From Cupriavidus sp. D39 (GTDB lineage Bacteria > Pseudomonadota > Gammaproteobacteria > Burkholderiales > Burkholderiaceae), in contig NZ_JAPNLE010000006.1 in NCBI RefSeq assembly GCF_026627925.1, forward strand, positions 310,001-374,000: a stretch of DNA of 64,000 bases. The letters are read 5' to 3'. The notes beneath the pieces are model-generated. The model ran no database searches and was not told where the DNA came from. It worked only from the letters and a program-made list of their open reading frames with translations. Of the stretch, positions 25,397 to 34,951 are shown piece by piece. Positions within the stretch are counted from its first letter, which is position 1. Each line of letters opens with the position of its first letter. Position numbers and translations under genes: made by a program.

Positions 25397-26506
25397 ATGA
25401 CCCAACATCAACCTTCGATCCACGTCGACTTGCGTAGCGACACTGTGACATTGCCGACGACCTCGATGTATGAGCGCGTTCTGTCTGCGCCGCTCGGCGA
25501 CGATGGTCTCGATGGTGACCCGACCGCCCAAGCGCTCGAACAGTCCACCGCAATTATTCTGGGTAAAGAAGCAGGTCTGTACGTCCCTAGCGCGACCATG
25601 GCAAACCTTCTGGCCATTCTTGCGCAAGTGCAACGGCAGGAGATGGTGTTGGCTGGGGCCGCCTCGCACATTTACACGGCGGAGCGTGGAGCCGCCACCG
25701 TGACCGGCGCCTTCTACCAGGCCATTCCGGACCAGAGTGGAGCGTTGGACCCTGATGCGTTGGCAGCAGCCTTTGCGTCGACAAAGGGCAATCTCAAAAC
25801 TCGCCTCGTATGCGCCGAGACTTCGCACAACAACGAAGGTGGGTCAGTGGCCTCACTTGAGCATATGCGCACGGTCTACGAAATGAGCAATGCGGCTGGA
25901 GTCAATGTTCATCTGGACGGCGCTCGCCTCTTCAATGCCGCCATCGCGTTGCAAGTGCCTGCCCGGGTCATCGGCGCTCAAGCCGATACGATATCAGTTT
26001 GTCTTTCAAAAGGCCTCAGCGCCCCAATGGGCGCTGTACTGGTTGGCCCTGAAAAAACCATCAGCGAGGCGCGCTGGCTTCGCAAACTGATCGGCGGTGC
26101 ACAGCGTCAGGTCGGTATCGCCGCTGCCATGGGCCTTGAGGCCCTCGACACCATGGTCCAGCGCCTGAGCTCGGATCACGAACATGCGAAGGATCTGGCT
26201 GGCGGACTGGAAGGCATTCAAGGTCTTCGAATCCGACAACCTCAAACCAACATTGTGCAGGTAGATGTTTCCAACACCGGCATGGGTGCGAAGGACTGGG
26301 AGACCCAACTGCGAACCCGAAACGTGCTGGTTCGGCCGTGGGGCCCCACCCTGCTGCGCTGCGTTACTCACCGACATATCGACGGGTCCTCCATCACTGC
26401 AGCCGTGCAAGCTTTCCAGGCCATCGCCGATGGTCGCCGCGCTCCGCTACAGCAAGCCCTGACAAACAGTTTTTCAACCTTTCACCAAGCGAGTTCCCGA
26501 AAATGA
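25397..26506 (+). CDS. Threonine aldolase family PLP enzyme
   Basis: A 369-residue fold-type I PLP enzyme of the beta-eliminating lyase / low-specificity threonine aldolase family, which cleaves beta-hydroxy amino acids to glycine and an aldehyde. Landmarks are VDLRSDTVTLPT at the N-terminus, DDGLDGDPTAQALEQ, ETSHNNEGGSV, NVHLDGARLFNA (Asp binding the pyridine N) and SVCLSKGLSAPMGAVLVG with the Schiff-base Lys. The next gene overlaps its stop by four bases, so aldolase and peptidase are coupled. The context with a peptidase and Bug proteins suggests a specialised amino-acid-like substrate. Confidence 0.88.
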   Translation: MTQHQPSIHVDLRSDTVTLPTTSMYERVLSAPLGDDGLDGDPTAQALEQSTAIILGKEAGLYVPSATMANLLAILAQVQRQEMVLAGAASHIYTAERGAATVTGAFYQAIPDQSGALDPDALAAAFASTKGNLKTRLVCAETSHNNEGGSVASLEHMRTVYEMSNAAGVNVHLDGARLFNAAIALQVPARVIGAQADTISVCLSKGLSAPMGAVLVGPEKTISEARWLRKLIGGAQRQVGIAAAMGLEALDTMVQRLSSDHEHAKDLAGGLEGIQGLRIRQPQTNIVQVDVSNTGMGAKDWETQLRTRNVLVRPWGPTLLRCVTHRHIDGSSITAAVQAFQAIADGRRAPLQQALTNSFSTFHQASSRK

Positions 26507-27684
26507 ACAAGGAAATCCACTTCGAGAAGCAGTCACCCAGCTTCTATGCCGGCGACGTTCTCCATGCCATCAAACAAAAGAAGCTGCAGAAAGCTCTGGA
26601 AGCCTCGGGTTTCGACGCCTTCCTGTTCTTCAAGGCCGAAGCAGTCCGTTGGGTATCTGACTTCTACGTGAAGGGCTTCCGCCCATTCCTAGAGCCCGAG
26701 TACGTCGCACTGGTTGTCAAGGGAAAACCGCCGGTTGTCGGCTACATCTCGGGAAGCGATGACTTGCGTATCCGTTTCAAGTCGGACATTGAAGATGCTC
26801 GTCGACTCCCGCACGTATCGAAGTGGCACGAGACCATTGCCAAGATGCTGTCCGACTACGGTGTCGCGAACGGCCGCGTCGCCACCGACATCATGCCGCA
26901 CATGGTCTACAAGGGGCTCGGCGAAACCTGTCCGAATCTGGAGATTGGTGACGTCTCTTCCATGTGGCTACAACTCACCGCAGTGAAGGACCCGATTGAA
27001 GTTGACCTGATTCGCAACTCGCTGAAGGTCGCTGACCTCGGTGCTTTGGCTGCCATCAAGGCAATCAAGCCGGGAGTAAGCGAGCATTCCGTAGCGGCAG
27101 AAGCTGTTTATGCGATGCGTCGGGCCGGCTCCGAATTTGAGCCCTTCATTCCGCTGGTAGCCTCAGGTTCGAACGCGTCGATGTTCGAGCGCATCGCGAC
27201 CGAAAAAATAATCCAGGCCGGTGAAATGGTGATTTTCGACCTGGGCGCTGTCGTAAAGGGTTACACCGCCGACCTCGGCCGCACCGTCATCTGCGGTGGT
27301 GAACCCACAGCGAAGCAGCGGGAAGTCTACCGCGCCACCCACCTCGCCCTTCAGGAAGCGAAGAAGATGATCCGTCCGGGGGTAACCGGTAAGGAGATTG
27401 ATGCGCGCGCACGCGAAGTCATCGCTGATTCGGGTTGGGGAGACTACGTCTACACGGGGAACACGGGGCACCAACTGGGCTATGGCCTTCATGGCGAGCC
27501 GCTCGTTGACCGGCGTGTCGACTTCGTTGTGGAAGAAAACATGGTCATGTGCCTTGAGCCGCGCATCGTCCTCCCGGACCAGCCGGAAGTCGGCGGGGCT
27601 CACCTTGAGGACGTCGTGGTCGTCACTGCCAACGGCTATGAGCAACTCAACACGACCCCCTACGACGACCGCCTTTTGGGCTAA
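26503..27684 (+). CDS. M24 metallopeptidase (Xaa-Pro peptidase/creatinase family)
   Basis: 393 residues from ATG 26503, overlapping the aldolase stop (ATGA). The N-terminal creatinase-type domain runs to about residue 165 (GFDAFLFFKAEAVRWVSDFY), then the pita-bread catalytic domain. Metal ligands can be placed at the two Asp of IFDLGAVVKGYTADLGRT, His in TGHQLGYGLHGEP, Glu in MCLEPRI and Glu in AHLEDVVVV. It hydrolyses Xaa-Pro or related amide bonds; enzymes of this fold also open creatine-like compounds. No signal peptide, so it is cytosolic. Confidence 0.88.
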   Translation: MNKEIHFEKQSPSFYAGDVLHAIKQKKLQKALEASGFDAFLFFKAEAVRWVSDFYVKGFRPFLEPEYVALVVKGKPPVVGYISGSDDLRIRFKSDIEDARRLPHVSKWHETIAKMLSDYGVANGRVATDIMPHMVYKGLGETCPNLEIGDVSSMWLQLTAVKDPIEVDLIRNSLKVADLGALAAIKAIKPGVSEHSVAAEAVYAMRRAGSEFEPFIPLVASGSNASMFERIATEKIIQAGEMVIFDLGAVVKGYTADLGRTVICGGEPTAKQREVYRATHLALQEAKKMIRPGVTGKEIDARAREVIADSGWGDYVYTGNTGHQLGYGLHGEPLVDRRVDFVVEENMVMCLEPRIVLPDQPEVGGAHLEDVVVVTANGYEQLNTTPYDDRLLG

Positions 27685-27714
27685 TCCTTGTCATAAGTAA
27701 CCGGAGAGCAAGCA

Positions 27715-28701
27715 ATGAGTCTAGCATCGAAAGGCCGCCGGCGGTTCACTGCGGCGATTGGCGCAGCAGCACTTGCGACAGTGTTGCCTCGCGTCGCGTC
27801 AGCGCAAGGCGAGAAGCCGCTCCAAATTATCGTCGGGTATCCGCCGGGTGGAAGCACCGATGCATTCGCACGCCTAATCTCCGCGCCCCTCCAGTCAGTC
27901 CTCGGCCGAAACGTTGTCGTTCAGAATCGGCCTGGCGCGGGTGGCCAAATTGCCGCCAGCGCACTCCTGCGGGAAGGTAAGGATGGCTCCGCGATTCTGG
28001 CCATCAATCAACCGGACCTGAGTCTCGTGATCGCGAAGGGGACAGGAAACTTCAAGGGCAATGAGTTCCGCACGATTCTAGTGGACCTACATGAACCTCG
28101 CGTCTTTCTTGTTCGGAACGATTCCAAACTGAACACCTTTGCCAAGTTCGTCGCCGAAGCGAAGGTCAAGCCCGGCCAAGTGTCGATTTCAGTAGCAGGC
28201 AACACTGCCCAAGAGACCTATGCGCACTGGCTCGTGAAGCAACTCAAGGTTGACGTCACGATTGTCAACTACAAGGGTGGTTCCGAAGCTATCAATGCAC
28301 TGCTGGCCGGTGATGTCACCGCAAACCTTGGCGACGATTTCAATCGCTTCAACCTGCGCTCCAAGACCACTGCTCTGTTCATCGGCGGTGACCGCAAGAG
28401 CCCGCGTTGGCCAGAGGCCGACACGCTCAAGAATCTTCTGACGGCCTACGGCATAGCCATGCCTTCCCCGACTTTCCTTCAACGGTATGGGGTATATGTT
28501 GTGTCAGCCGAGTTCGCTGAAAGGAATCCGAAGGCATACCAAGAACTGCAGAAAGCTCTGCTGCAAGCGCGCGCTAGCCAGATGTACACGGAGTATCTTG
28601 AGAAGAACAAGCTGACTGACCTCTCGGTTGGCGCTGCGGGAGAAAAATACGAACCCGTGTTCGCCGCAGAGCTGCGCGAAATCGAGCGCCTTACTCGATG
28701 A
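27715..28701 (+). CDS. Bug-family (TctC-like) periplasmic binding protein
   Basis: 328 residues. A Tat-like N-terminus (KGRRRFTAAIGAAALA) ends at the signal cleavage RVASAQG. The mature protein shows the Bug signatures LQIIVGYPPGGSTDAFARLI, VVVQNRPGAGGQIAAS and VNYKGGSEAINALLAGDV. Bug proteins bind carboxylates or amino acids in the periplasm, sometimes for TctAB transporters and often as orphan receptors; no TctAB genes are present here. Ribosome site GGAGAGCAAGCA. Last intact gene of the aldolase operon, so it probably captures the operon's substrate. Confidence 0.92.
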   Translation: MSLASKGRRRFTAAIGAAALATVLPRVASAQGEKPLQIIVGYPPGGSTDAFARLISAPLQSVLGRNVVVQNRPGAGGQIAASALLREGKDGSAILAINQPDLSLVIAKGTGNFKGNEFRTILVDLHEPRVFLVRNDSKLNTFAKFVAEAKVKPGQVSISVAGNTAQETYAHWLVKQLKVDVTIVNYKGGSEAINALLAGDVTANLGDDFNRFNLRSKTTALFIGGDRKSPRWPEADTLKNLLTAYGIAMPSPTFLQRYGVYVVSAEFAERNPKAYQELQKALLQARASQMYTEYLEKNKLTDLSVGAAGEKYEPVFAAELREIERLTR

Positions 28702-28744
28702 ACCCAAAGGCCCAAAAACTTCCACAAGACTATTTGGAGCCATC

Positions 28745-29125
28745 ATGCAGCCGAATGATTGGATAATGGCGCCCCTGCCCTGCTCCAGGCGTACACCATT
28801 ACGCCAGAACGTCCTCAACGTCATCCGACTCACATCGCTTGTCGCACTTCTCGGGGCCACGTCCCTCGTGAGTGCGCAGAGCTTTCCGGACAAGCCGATC
28901 CACCTAATTTCGCCGAGTCCCCCTGGTGGCGGCACGGACACCGCCACACGTCTCCTGGCAACCAAGATTACCGAACTGACTAAGTGGCAGTTCGTCGTCG
29001 ACACTCGGCCTGGCGCGGGCGGCAATATTGGCCTAGCCATCGGAGGCAAGTCCGCTGCAGACGGCTATACGCTGGTGATGGGGAAACGAGTAACCTGACG
29101 GTCAATCAGGAATCTGGCGCAACGG
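28745..29125 (+). pseudogene. Second Bug-family binding protein, truncated
   Basis: Starts at ATG 28745 after TTGGAGCCATC. It has a signal peptide (LTSLVALLGATSLVSAQ) and the first Bug blocks FPDKPIHLISPSPPGGGTDT and VVDTRPGAGGNIGLA. The frame slips at the four-G run 29080-29083; with one G more it continues ETSNLTVNQ. Homology stops at about 29110, leaving only about 125 of 320 residues. The first lesion may be a sequencing gap, but the loss of the last two thirds is real in this sequence. The replacing DNA is described at 29126. Confidence 0.75.
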
Positions 29126-29520
29126 TCGATTGCTTCGAATTGCGCTGACCTAAGAATGGTGTCCCGTTCCCGGCCAGTTTAGGTCAGTCGGCTCCAGATC
29201 GTCGATGACCGAAACGGCCGATGAAGCGCCGTTGGCCGACACGGCGGCGGACGGCTCTTCCCGGCCATCTTCCGACGTTGGCCAACGGCATCAAGCGGAC
29301 ATTCCAGAGTCTTGTGCGCCCCAGATAACGGACCTTGGTGCCGCTGGCATTCCTGATCCTGTAATAGCCAGCGATCTTCAACGGCGGTCGCTGATGGAGG
29401 CAGAACGAAGCCTGTTCCCACCGACGTCGGATAGCAATTCCGCCGTCTCCTAGCCTTATCTATTATGCTTGTGTGTGGTGAGTTGGCCGCCAGCACCGGC
29501 CGACGGCCCTGAACCAAACG
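29126..29520. other. Foreign-looking stretch replacing the end of the Bug gene
   Basis: About 395 bases. It contains a 9-bp inverted repeat (CTGACCTAA at 29145-29153, TTAGGTCAG at 29179-29187), possibly one end of a lost mobile element. A minus-strand frame (29184-29381, beginning MKIAGYYRIRNASGTKVRYL) looks mildly protein-like but matches no family I know. Confidence 0.35.
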
Positions 29521-31112
29521 CTATTCTCCAGATACGCAAGTGAAGCTGGTCTCTGCATTAGGATCACCAGTTCCGTTGTACTTGGGATACTGGGGATACT
29601 TGCAAAGAGGGCGTTGCATGCCCGTTCCAGGCTCTACGCTGCGGGTAGCGACGATCTTTCGGCTCGACGGCTTTGCGCCTTTTTCAATCCACTCAAACAT
29701 CGGGGTTACGAGATCAACCATGTCGGGCCCATTCCCACCATTTGGCGTGGCGGCACAATGATCGTTTCCGGGAAGCACATAGTATTCGACAAACTGATCC
29801 GCAGCAGCCTGCCCTCCCGCCGAAGCAACGACCTTATTGTAGTACTCCGTCGTGTTATTCAGGGTGATCAGCCAATCCGTAGTGCCGTGAAACAAAACCA
29901 GTTTGCCACCGCGGGCGCTGAACTTGCTGAGATCCGGATTGACCGCATCGATCAGGCTGGCCAGATAGTCAAGTCGAGTCGTGTACTGTTGCGGGTCCAC
30001 ATTAAGCGGGTCGACCGAAGGATCCTGGGCAACAAAGTACCTCATGTAGTCGCCACCCAGGATCTGGTAGGTCGTGCCCCCACGGCCTGCCATGAAGAGT
30101 CATCTGCCGTTTCGCCGCCAACATGCGGGAATGCAGCCCAAGTGTAGCGCCCACCTGCAACGCTTGTGGGTTCGTACAAGGCTTTCGCAGATTCCAACTG
30201 CGCGTCAGTCAGACAGGAATCCGATTCCATACCGGTGCACCGCAGCGCCGTCAGGTCGACGTTGCATGACGCGGGCCTGCTGATGATGTTGTCCTTCAGG
30301 CCATCCAGCTCGTCGCATTTTTCCTGCGTGAACCTGGCGATTGTCTGCACCTTTCCGACGCTGAGACCAGCCCCAGGCTTGGCTAGTTGCTTGAGGATCT
30401 TTTGATACCACAGGAATTGGCCTGTGTATGCGTTCGCAGGCGCCCTCGCGATGATGCCATCGAAAAGGTCGGGATGGCGTTGCGCCTGAATCAGGGCTTG
30501 CCGACCACCACCGGAGCATCCCTCATAAACGAACTTGGATTTGCTGATGGCATCACCATAGCGCTTACGTAGAACTGCCTTGGCGGATGCAAGCACTTTC
30601 GGTACCGCGCCATCTGCGTAGTCTTGCAACAACTGGGCGTCAAGCGCGAATGAACCCTCTGGGTGTTTCTCTCCATCGTGTCCGTGATTTGTTGCGATAG
30701 TGGCGTAGCCGCTTTCGGCAACGCCCGGGCTATACGCGCTCTGATATATCGCACCGTCGAAACCGCCCCCGCCCATGAAGAGAACACGATTGTTCCAGGT
30801 CGTCGGCATTCTCACTTCGAATGCGAGCTCCTTGGGCATCTCGCCGCGAACAAGGCAAGACTCTGGCACATTACCGCTGGCGGGCGCGAACGTTGCGCGT
30901 GTAATCTTGGCCCCTTCAGACTCCTGATTCAATAGCTCGTTGCAGGCTGCCTCAGCAGTCTTCGGCGGTGAGTCACCACCACCACAGGAAGCGAGCAGCA
31001 CAGCAGTTGCAGTCAGGACCAGGCTTGAACGAGTGAGCGTCCTGGGGTTAATGGCCTGCAGGCTCTTGTGCGATCTTAGAAAGCCAGCGAATGTGTTACG
31101 AGGGAAGGTCAT
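29521..31112 (-). pseudogene. Tannase/feruloyl-esterase-family lipoprotein, frameshifted
   Basis: Exported alpha/beta-hydrolase acting on ester bonds of plant phenolics or similar. The signal ends in a lipobox (TATAVLLASCGGG). The nucleophile is in KFVYEGCSGGGRQALIQ, the Asp in LFHGTTDWLI and the His in VLPGNDHCAATPNGG; Cys residues next to the Ser and the His form the CS-D-HC pattern of tannases. The N-terminal part (30042-31112) and C-terminal part (29521-30093) join if one base is added to the five-base run 30077-30081, giving 530 residues and the junction SSWQAVGGTTYQILGGDY. Probably intact in vivo; periplasmic or outer-membrane anchored. Confidence 0.82.
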
Positions 31113-31478
31113 GGTGTCTCCTTGAATATGGCTTTTATGGTGCAGCCGGGTGGTCAGAAGCGGAACGGCCCTTTGCGCACCATCGTCGCTCCTTCTGCAT
31201 ACCAGCCTTGGTCCGGCTGACTGTCGCCATAGACTTCCGAATCTAGCGGCTCGCTACACCCGAGAATGTCTCGCACGTGACATTGCCGAACGCTAACGTC
31301 CCCTGCTCGCGCCGTGGAATTTCAGCTACTGCTGACACCGGTTCGGCCCAAGGATTCTGATCACGGCCCTGGCGCGAGCCGGCGAAGGCGGCTTGCCCGG
31401 ATCCGGTGGCATAATTGGCTCAGCGTTATCGATGGCTTCGCACTTTCCTGGCGCGAGCAGAGCGACGAGTAGCCTGGC
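31113..31478. other. Divergent intergenic region, tannase / TetR
   Basis: About 365 bases separating the two divergent genes. Promoters for both must lie here, but I cannot place a convincing -35/-10 pair. A ribosome site AAGGAGACACC lies before the tannase start. Confidence 0.4.
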
Positions 31479-32117
31479 ATGGAAGATCTTCTGAATCCCC
31501 AGCGTGTTCGCATCCGGCGCCGCGGCGCTGACAAGCATCCGCTTATTCTCAAAGCTGCGCGGGACCTGGTTTCACGGTCGGGATTTCGCGAGGCACAAAT
31601 GACGGCTATCGCTGATGCCGCGGGCATCGCCATTGGCACGCTTTACCGCTACTTTCCCTCCAAGACCGAGCTCATGGTCGAAGTCGTCAAGACCACGGCG
31701 CAACGGGAAGTGGATGTGGTCGCAGGCATCGCCATGGGCGACGGGACTGCATGCGAGCGGCTCGGTGCAGCCGCCTGGACCTTCGCCAGTCGTGCCTTGC
31801 GAGGTCGCCGGCTCGCGCACGCACTGGTTGCTGAGCCGGTCGAGCCCGACGTGGAGGCCGCAAGGCTGACCTATCACCGTGCGTTGTCCAGGGTATTCAA
31901 GACGATCATCGAGCAGGGCGTTGCCGACGGCGAGTTTCCAGCCCAGGATGCTGCGGCCTCGGCGGACTGCATCGTCGGCTGCCTGTTCGAAGGGCTCGTC
32001 GCGCCGCTGAGCTCCGAAACCCGACCTGATACCGCGCCGTTGATCCCTCAGGCGGCAACCATTATCACTTTCTGCCTTCGCGGTGTATCTGGTCGCCCGC
32101 TGAGTTTCCCGCCTTAA
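31479..32117 (+). CDS. TetR-family transcriptional regulator
   Basis: 212 residues. The N-terminal HTH is HPLILKAARDLVSRSGFREA, then MTAIADAAGIAIGTLYRYFP and SKTELMVEVV, the TetR signature. The ligand-binding half is helical (LGAAAWTFASRALRGRRLAH, then CIVGCLFEGLVAPLSSE). It lies upstream of and collinear with the acyl-CoA synthetase at 32377, whose promoter has a 28-bp palindrome suited to a TetR dimer. It may respond to an acyl-CoA or the free acid, which is inference. Confidence 0.88.
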   Translation: MEDLLNPQRVRIRRRGADKHPLILKAARDLVSRSGFREAQMTAIADAAGIAIGTLYRYFPSKTELMVEVVKTTAQREVDVVAGIAMGDGTACERLGAAAWTFASRALRGRRLAHALVAEPVEPDVEAARLTYHRALSRVFKTIIEQGVADGEFPAQDAAASADCIVGCLFEGLVAPLSSETRPDTAPLIPQAATIITFCLRGVSGRPLSFPP

Positions 32118-32283
32118 GCGTGCATCGTTCGCGGCTCATGCAAGCAGCGCGACACTCCTTTCGCACAAAATGAACTGCTGTTCCACTTACAGCAAAATAT
32201 CGCCGCATACGGTTTGTGTCTCTTGCGCCGCAATTCTGCGGGAAGAATGCCCTTATCTAGTAATTGCCCTGCCTAGCTCGTCC

Positions 32284-32312
32284 TTGACAGATGACGGGAC
32301 GCGCCGTAGCCT
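32284..32312 (+). promoter_or_regulatory. Sigma-70 promoter of the acyl-CoA synthetase
   Basis: -35 TTGACA at 32284-32289, a 17-base spacer, -10 TAGCCT at 32307-32312, about 65 bases before the start codon. The downstream palindrome overlaps the -10 edge and the transcription start. Confidence 0.6.
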
Positions 32313-32338
32313 TAAGTGAAATCACGATTTCACTTAAG
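32311..32338. promoter_or_regulatory. 28-bp palindromic operator
   Basis: CTTAAGTGAAATC - AC - GATTTCACTTAAG: two perfect 13-bp arms with a two-base centre, placed over the start point of the promoter at 32284. A bound dimer would block transcription. The TetR protein encoded just upstream is the likeliest ligand; the Crp/Fnr protein at 34125 is less likely because the half-site spacing does not fit. Confidence 0.75.
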
Positions 32339-32376
32339 AGCGGCAGCATGACCGCGCTGAGTGCAAGGAGACACGC

Positions 32377-34064
32377 ATGGACACGCAGTCCTTCCGCCCG
32401 GACCTGGAGCGCCGTGTGGCAGAGTTGATGGGCCAATACTCCGAGCGCAGCGCCTGCCTTGCGTGGTTGTTGTGCGATCGGTATGAAGCGACGCGTGTTG
32501 CATACGATATCGTCGACGCCCAGGGACGATCAGAGCGCCTGACCTACGGCGACCTGAAGCGGCGCTCGGCATCATTCGCTGCAGGGCTGGCTTCCTTGGG
32601 GGTCGGCCCCGGGGTCCGGGTGGCCACGCTGGCGGGCAAGAGTACGGAATACCTGATCTCGTTGATGGCCATCTGGCGCCTTGGCGCGGTGCACGTACCG
32701 CTATTCACCGCATTCGCGCCACCCGCCATTGCGCTTCGGCTCGCGGGAAGCGCCGCAAAGGTGGTGATCTGCGACGGCGCGCAGGCGTCCAAACTCACGA
32801 CGACGGACACCGACCTGCCGACAACGGACGTGAGTCACGTCGTGATCATTGGCGAAAGCCAAGCATTGCCGGATAGTCTTTGCACACAAAACTTCAATGA
32901 CGTGATGGCATATGACGGTCCAGCAATCGTACCGACCGCACTTGGCGGCGACGCTCCATTCATTCACATCTACACCTCCGGCACCACCGGCAAGCCCAAA
33001 GGGGTGGTGGTACCAATACGTGCAATAGCGGCCTTCCGCGCCTATGTTGAATTCGGAATCGGGCTGCGCGACGACGACGTCTACTGGTGCGCTGCGGATC
33101 CGGGCTGGGCTTATGGCCTCTACTTTGGCGTGATCGGCTCCCTCAGTACAGGCGTCCACAGCCTGATGCTCAAAGGCGGTTTCGATGCGGCGGCGACGTA
33201 TCGCGTACTCGACGAATACCGTGTCACCAGCTTCGCCGCCGCACCGACTGTCTACCGTTCGCTCATGTGCTCCGATGTGCCCGCGCCGCGCGGCCTGAAG
33301 TTGCGGTGCGCTTCCAGCGCTGGGGAACCCCTGACACCTGACGTGAACGAATGGGCCCAGGCCGCACTGAGCGTCAAGGTCCATGACCACTATGGGCAGA
33401 CCGAAGCCGGAATGCTGATTAACAATCATCACGATCCCCGCCTCGCCAGGCGGATACAACCAGGCTCAATGGGCATTGCCATGCCCGGATGGAAGGCTGT
33501 TGTCCTGGACCGTGCAGAAGATGTGGAAGTGCCGGCCGGTGAAGTCGGCCGCGTGGCATTCGAGATCGGCGAAAGCCCGTTTTCTTGGTTTTCCGGTTAC
33601 GAAGGCGAACCAGAGAAGAGCGCCGAGAAGTTTGCCGCCGGCCGCAAGTACTATCTCTCTGGTGACCTGGGTCGGATGGACGACGCCGGCGCCTTCTTTT
33701 TTCCTCACGCGAGGACGACGTCATCATTATGGCGGGCTATCGCATCGGCCCCTTTGAGGTGGAATCGGTCATCTCCGCCCATCCCGCTGTTGCCGAATGT
33801 GCGGTCATTGCGATGCCCGACAAGATACGAGGTGAGGTCATCGAAGCCTACGTCGTGCTGCGATCCTCCGCCACGCCAGGGCCCGAGATGGCAGCGGAAA
33901 TCCAACAGTGGGTCAAGAACCGCTACGCCGCCCATGCGTATCCGCGACAGGTCCATTTCGTCTTCGGGTTGCCGAAGACACCCAGCGGCAAGATCCAGCG
34001 GTTCGTCCTGCGTGAGTGGCGGAAGAACGCGGTGCCGGCCGATTCGCCCGCGTCGCTGCCGTGA
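32377..34064 (+). pseudogene. AMP-dependent acyl-CoA synthetase, frameshifted
   Basis: Activates a short or medium carboxylic acid to its CoA thioester with ATP (ANL superfamily, acetyl/propionyl-CoA-synthetase-like). The P-loop IHIYTSGTTGKPKGVV, VYWCADPGWAYG-type region (YWCAADPGWAYGLYFG), HDHYGQTEAGM and YYLSGDLGRMDDAG are in the first frame. MAGYRIGPFEVESVISAHPA and the catalytic Lys in PKTPSGKIQRF are in the second. The break is at the six-T run 33697-33702; one more T gives a continuous 562-residue enzyme. Ribosome site AAGGAGACACGC. Probably controlled by the palindrome upstream. Confidence 0.86.
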
Positions 34065-34124
34065 TTGTAACCGTAGCAGCACTTGGCTGTCGGCACGCGT
34101 CGCCCACGCAAGAAAGGAGCTGTC

Positions 34125-34883
34125 ATGCAAATGCTGTGTAACCCGCACGGGGAACGATCCATTGCGCCCGAATTTTTCTTGCGCACGCAATCGCCCCGCT
34201 CCGCCTCACTCGAATCCTTCGTCGAAAGCTCGATATGGTTTGCTGGCTTGGCGGCCGAGGAACAAGCCAGAGTGCAGGCCGACATCTACGAGCGCCAATA
34301 TCCCGCGGGTGGCGTCGCTTGTCATCGTGGGAATCCGGCCGATCACTGGCTGGCCGTCATCGAAGGCATGGTCAAGGTCGACACCGCCTCGGCTTGCGGG
34401 CGGGCCATCACGTTCGCCGGCGTTCCGGCAGGATCGTGGTTTGGTGAGGGCGCGGTCCTGAAGAGCGAGCCGCGCCCATATTCGGTCGTTGCGATCAAGG
34501 AGAGCCGCGTGGCCTTTGTGCCCCGCGCGACTTTCCTTTGGCTCCTTGAACGCAATCCCGCCTTCAGCCGCTATGTCATCGACCAGCTCAATGCCCGGTG
34601 CGGCTACTACGTTGGCCTGGTCCACAACCTGCGCCTGCATGAAGCAGCAGCTCGCGTCGCATTCTGCCTGGCCGAGCTGTTTCACCAGCAACTCTACCCG
34701 TCCACCGGCCGGACACTGAGCTTGTCTCAGGAGGAGGTCGGTCGTCTCTCGGGACTGTCGAGGCAGAACACCAATCGGGCGCTGCGCGAACTGGCCGAAG
34801 CCGGCATGCTTGCGATGGAGTATGGCGCCATACAGATCCTCGATCTCGAAGGGCTGCGGCAGTTCGCCCACATCGGTGACTGA
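34125..34883 (+). CDS. Crp/Fnr-family transcriptional regulator
   Basis: 252 residues from ATG 34125, chosen over the frame opening at 34083 because AAAGGAGCTGTC precedes it. An N-terminal cyclic-nucleotide-type beta-roll (ADHWLAVIEGMVKV, then GSWFGEGAVLKSEPRPYSVV) is followed by the dimer helix and a C-terminal winged HTH (LSLSQEEVGRLSGLSRQNTN, RALRELAEAGML). There is no Cys cluster for an Fe-S sensor in the N-terminal arm. It lies 60 bases behind the acyl-CoA synthetase and is probably co-transcribed with it. Confidence 0.87.
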   Translation: MQMLCNPHGERSIAPEFFLRTQSPRSASLESFVESSIWFAGLAAEEQARVQADIYERQYPAGGVACHRGNPADHWLAVIEGMVKVDTASACGRAITFAGVPAGSWFGEGAVLKSEPRPYSVVAIKESRVAFVPRATFLWLLERNPAFSRYVIDQLNARCGYYVGLVHNLRLHEAAARVAFCLAELFHQQLYPSTGRTLSLSQEEVGRLSGLSRQNTNRALRELAEAGMLAMEYGAIQILDLEGLRQFAHIGD

Positions 34884-34951
34884 AGGACGCCGCAGGGGCT
34901 GCCGCGACGCGCACTGGAAATTGGCGGCGCGCCACGTTGCCATGGATGGCA

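Noticed and set aside
32311..32338. Palindrome read as a CRP site
   Set aside because: GTGA and TCAC are present, but the spacing between them is 10 rather than 6 bases, so a TetR-type operator fits better.
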